A stretch of DNA of 64,000 nt from Cystobacter fuscus DSM 2262. Its GTDB lineage: Bacteria > Myxococcota > Myxococcia > Myxococcales > Myxococcaceae. The stretch lies in the NCBI RefSeq assembly GCF_000335475.2, contig NZ_ANAH02000071.1:124001-188000 (forward strand), in the 5' to 3' direction. The notes below the pieces were generated by a model. That model was given only the letters and a program-made list of their open reading frames with translations, did not search any database and was not told the DNA's origin. Made by a program: the position numbers and the translations under genes. This document shows, one piece after another, positions 62,601 through 64,000 of the stretch (position 1 is the first letter of the stretch; each line of letters starts with the position of its first letter).

Positions 62601-63800
62601 GGTGAGCTCGGAGTAGCGCTGATCGCGCTCGCCGATGGTGCGCGCCAGCTCGCCTTCCACTTCCTCGATGCGCTGCTGGCGGCGGCCGAGTTCGGCCTCG
62701 TGCGCCTGCACCGTCGTGGTGAGCCCCTGCTCCTTCACCTCGAACTCGAGGGTGACGATGTTCAGGTGCTTCTCGAGCTTCTCGTACTCGTCGCGCAGAT
62801 AGCTCAGCTCGCCCCCGCGACGCGACAGCTCGTCCTCGAGGTTGGTCACCGAGCGGCGCAGGACGTTGATGTCCTTCTCCTTGGAGGCGACGACCTCGAT
62901 GAGATCCTTCTCCGCGGAGAACTTCTGCAAGAGCAGGTCGTCCACGGTCGCGCCGTGCTCGCGCTCCTTCTGGAGCATGCCCTGCTGGGCCTCGTTGAAG
63001 CGGCGCAGCAGGTCATCCACCTGCATCTTCAGGCCCTGCAGCTCCACGTCCTTCTCGTGGAGGCGGTCCTCGACCGAGAGCAGCTCGCGCTCGCGCACGT
63101 TCCACACCTCGGACAGCCGGGCGATCTGCGCCTCGCGCACCTTCAACTCATCGCGCAACAGCTGCACCTTGCCCTCGGGCGTGCCCATCATGTCGCGTCG
63201 CGGCGGCGGGCGCCGGAGTTGACGCGACTCGGCGAGCAGCTCGGCCTTGCGGTCGGCGATGGACTGGAAGGCGCGCTCGAGGAAGGTGCGATCCTCCTCG
63301 GTGATGGCGCTGCGGCGCTCGCGCTTGGGCAGCCGGGGCGGAGCGCCCGCGGCGGTGGGGGCGCCCTTGAGCGGCGGCGGCGTGGAGGGCGCGCCGTCAC
63401 GCGGTGCGGCATCCTGCTCGGATTCGCCCGGCGGCATGATGTCCACGCTCAGCGACGCGAGCTCTCCCATCTCGAAGGGGATGGAGAGGTAGCCGTCCGC
63501 GGCGCCCGGCGTCTGACGGTGCTGCTGCAGCCCGTCCGCGCCCGTGTCCGAGGAGAGCAGCAGCACCCGCAGGTTCTGCCCCCACTTGCCCTTCTTGATC
63601 TGCCCACAGAGGGAAAAGCCCGACTGGTCCGGCAGCTCGGCGCGGACCACGATGAGATCCGGGCGCCGCTTCTCCATCTCCCGCTGAGCATCGGCGGCGG
63701 TGGCCGCCATGGCCGTTTGATAACCCGCGCTCTTGAGCACGGTGGCCATGCTCAGGGCGAAGTCATTCTGGCTTTCAACAATGAGGACGCGACGCTCCAT
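59682..63800 (-). CDS. aglZ: AglZ, pseudo-receiver coiled-coil gliding-motility protein
   Basis: 1372 residues, close to the length of Myxococcus AglZ. Residues 1-125 form a receiver fold ('MERRVLIVESQNDFALSMAT') in which the phosphoacceptor Asp is replaced by Arg53 (LIVVRAELPDQSGF) and the switch Lys by Ile (SIPF), hence a pseudo-receiver. Residues about 165-1290 are an almost unbroken coiled coil, with tandem 35- and 42-residue repeats containing TRGELDATTQ (61340-62020). The C-terminus is Ala/Pro-rich with an acidic end ('EDEADWTSLVDELDK'). AglZ localises the adventurous-motility Agl-Glt machinery at the leading pole and interacts with MglA and FrzCD in Myxococcus. Confidence 0.92.
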   Translation of the reverse strand: MERRVLIVESQNDFALSMATVLKSAGYQTAMAATAADAQREMEKRRPDLIVVRAELPDQSGFSLCGQIKKGKWGQNLRVLLLSSDTGADGLQQHRQTPGAADGYLSIPFEMGELASLSVDIMPPGESEQDAAPRDGAPSTPPPLKGAPTAAGAPPRLPKRERRSAITEEDRTFLERAFQSIADRKAELLAESRQLRRPPPRRDMMGTPEGKVQLLRDELKVREAQIARLSEVWNVRERELLSVEDRLHEKDVELQGLKMQVDDLLRRFNEAQQGMLQKEREHGATVDDLLLQKFSAEKDLIEVVASKEKDINVLRRSVTNLEDELSRRGGELSYLRDEYEKLEKHLNIVTLEFEVKEQGLTTTVQAHEAELGRRQQRIEEVEGELARTIGERDQRYSELTGEIQALQERLAQTEQERDTTVRTLEARALAAEQHGAQADAEIQRISAERAELEARLNEQISVLSADLARTTAEREQLQLDKDAEEQLLNQRLEERDAKVATLETELQETIARNENHEAELNANIQQQMERIGELEGEVEAAKAHLADRENELTAELEALTLARNELEAAKNAMEADFTGQVQALQETVAERDADLATLRGELDATTQTLTDTQSRLATTEETLSTTRGELDATSQTLRETQSTLTDTEDKLAQAEETLLTTRGELDATTQALTSTQATLNETQSTLTDTQDKLAQAEETLLTTRGELDATTQALTETQTTLATTQDTLAQTEESLSATRGELDATTQTLTSTQATLTDTQDKLAQAEETLLTTRGELDATTQALTETQTTLATTQDTLAQTEESLSATRGELDATTQAFTETQGQLDQTRDELAQTVQARAEREAELISANKEIARVNSLLQETEALKQAMEEELSEQLGLTRAELAETQGNLSATREALAGEQAAHVQTQQQAASTQADLESQLAQARDQGQELEEQLFLVKQELGSRVSEVTQLGSQLSQAEGERNDLQERLDTLSAESQRRIDILEQDSERKNQELSDTLQKLSGLSQERERLRGEVAARSEQLKQQEERRQHEAEQARRAQEELSRQLAGLNSELEALRKQMAARDEQLRAAAAAQSKLQSEREGLAANLSATHAQAQALQQAQAQERAEAKRAQEELNAKLSRSEARVAQLGQEAQARAAEAEERVKEAQAQLAARAKKVQEMELAVENAAGAKVRAEKELNAKLAAAEAKATDASTKLATALKERKELEAKQQKELEDLAVRQKAELERREALKAQEIARLQQSVQEKSKALKVAELELARFKTKGGAAPNTVKPAATRPPVEDDDLLATQQAVPTIAPAAPRAAPAARPGAKPAAGATAKRPAPAPAPSLADDESAPERTMIMPVPGAAAEDEADWTSLVDELDK
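61340..62020 (-). repeat. Imperfect tandem repeats within aglZ
   Basis: Seven copies of a segment encoding (S/T)TRGELDAT(T/S)Q or a close variant recur at 84-, 105- and 126-bp spacing (for example near 61354, 61455, 61560, 61665, 61790, 61897 and 61978), i.e. 28, 35 or 42 residues, all multiples of seven. The DNA copies are nearly identical over about 100 bp, so recombination could change the number of units. Confidence 0.85.
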
Positions 63801-63929
63801 GAGCTCTTTTTTTTCCAGGCAAAAAGTTCAATGAAAACCGGCACATCCTAGACCCGGCAGGCAAGCCTTGGAAAGTTCCCCTTCCAAGCTTGGTCGGTTG
63901 GCACACGAGTCGCAGGAAGATCTGAATAT

Positions 63930-64000
63930 TTATGAGGGTTTGCCGCGCGCACCGCCCTGGACCTTGGGGGGAGCGGCCGAGGAGGCGGGCAGCTCGTCCC
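63930..64000 (-). CDS. C-terminal end of an upstream leftward gene (partial)
   Basis: The minus strand from the right edge reads D-E-L-P-A-S-S-A-A-P-P-K-V-Q-G-G-A-R-G-K-P-S and stops at 63930-63932 (TAA). Composition resembles the Pro/Ala/Lys tails of many myxobacterial proteins, but 22 residues are too few to identify it. The gap of 129 bp to aglZ is AT-richer and may carry the aglZ promoter. Confidence 0.35.
   Translation of the reverse strand, partial: DELPASSAAPPKVQGGARGKPS

Noticed and set aside
60507-63851. Rightward open frame of 1114 codons opposite aglZ
   Set aside because: Leu/Gly/Ala-rich mirror of the coiled-coil repeats, with no start signal or recognisable fold.

Overview
The window looks like a piece of chromosome from a high-GC myxobacterium (Myxococcota, probably Cystobacterineae, near Archangium, Cystobacter or Myxococcus). 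The signs are a full-length homologue of the gliding-motility protein AglZ, an OmpA protein with thrombospondin-type-3 repeats beside a surface protein with a MYXO-CTERM-like tail, Ser/Thr kinases with the HCDVSPSN loop, a giant Ser/Thr-kinase/ATPase/histidine-kinase fusion, and very GC-rich third codon positions. Nothing in the window suggests a plasmid, prophage or IS element. The species assignment is inference.

Layout. 1-1.4 kb: end of a CheW-like coupling gene, then two small secreted or membrane proteins. 1.4-6 kb: a SnoaL-like protein, a BlaI-type repressor translationally coupled to an M56 antirepressor fused to a lytic transglycosylase, with a double palindromic operator upstream, and a GH18 lipoprotein. 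5.8-30 kb: one long leftward type VI secretion (T6SS) locus, in transcription order tssJ-K-L-M, tagF, tssA-B-C, hcp, tssE-F-G, clpV, a lipoprotein, an NmrA-like gene, vgrG, PAAR plus a frameshifted nuclease toxin, a putative immunity gene, an FHA-DUF4123 adaptor and a small HYD1-type ADP-ribosyltransferase. All 13 core tss genes are present. Many junctions overlap by ATGA or GTGA, as expected for coupled translation.

30-36 kb: the OmpA/T3-repeat protein and a 999-residue Ig-like surface protein whose 3' half is strikingly AT-richer than the rest of the window, then a DUF3616 protein. 36-43 kb: housekeeping and small genes (XdhC, a zinc ribbon, RlmE, SRAP/YedK, a secreted EndoU-like nuclease, TyrRS). 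43-52 kb: the three-part signalling kinase, a YmdB-like phosphoesterase and 5-formyl-THF cyclo-ligase downstream of a probable 6S RNA, and a TPR protein with a Ser/Thr kinase. 52-59.7 kb: a cysteine desulfurase coupled to a DHH phosphoesterase, a Fic-fold protein lacking the catalytic histidine, an AAA ATPase, IlvE and a MoxR ATPase. 59.7-63.8 kb: AglZ, with a long heptad-repeat coiled coil.

How they fit together. The T6SS locus supplies the membrane complex (TssJLM), baseplate (TssEFGK), sheath (TssBC), tube (Hcp), spike (VgrG, PAAR), recycling ATPase (ClpV) and a posttranslational brake (TagF). Its distal end is an effector module with a nuclease-like toxin, an ADP-ribosyltransferase-like toxin, an adaptor and a candidate immunity protein. 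The most novel points are the phosphopeptide-binding (FHA) adaptor in that module, the doubly frameshifted PAAR-nuclease, and the repressor/protease-transglycosylase cell-wall circuit. All family calls come from reading motifs by eye; no database search was run.
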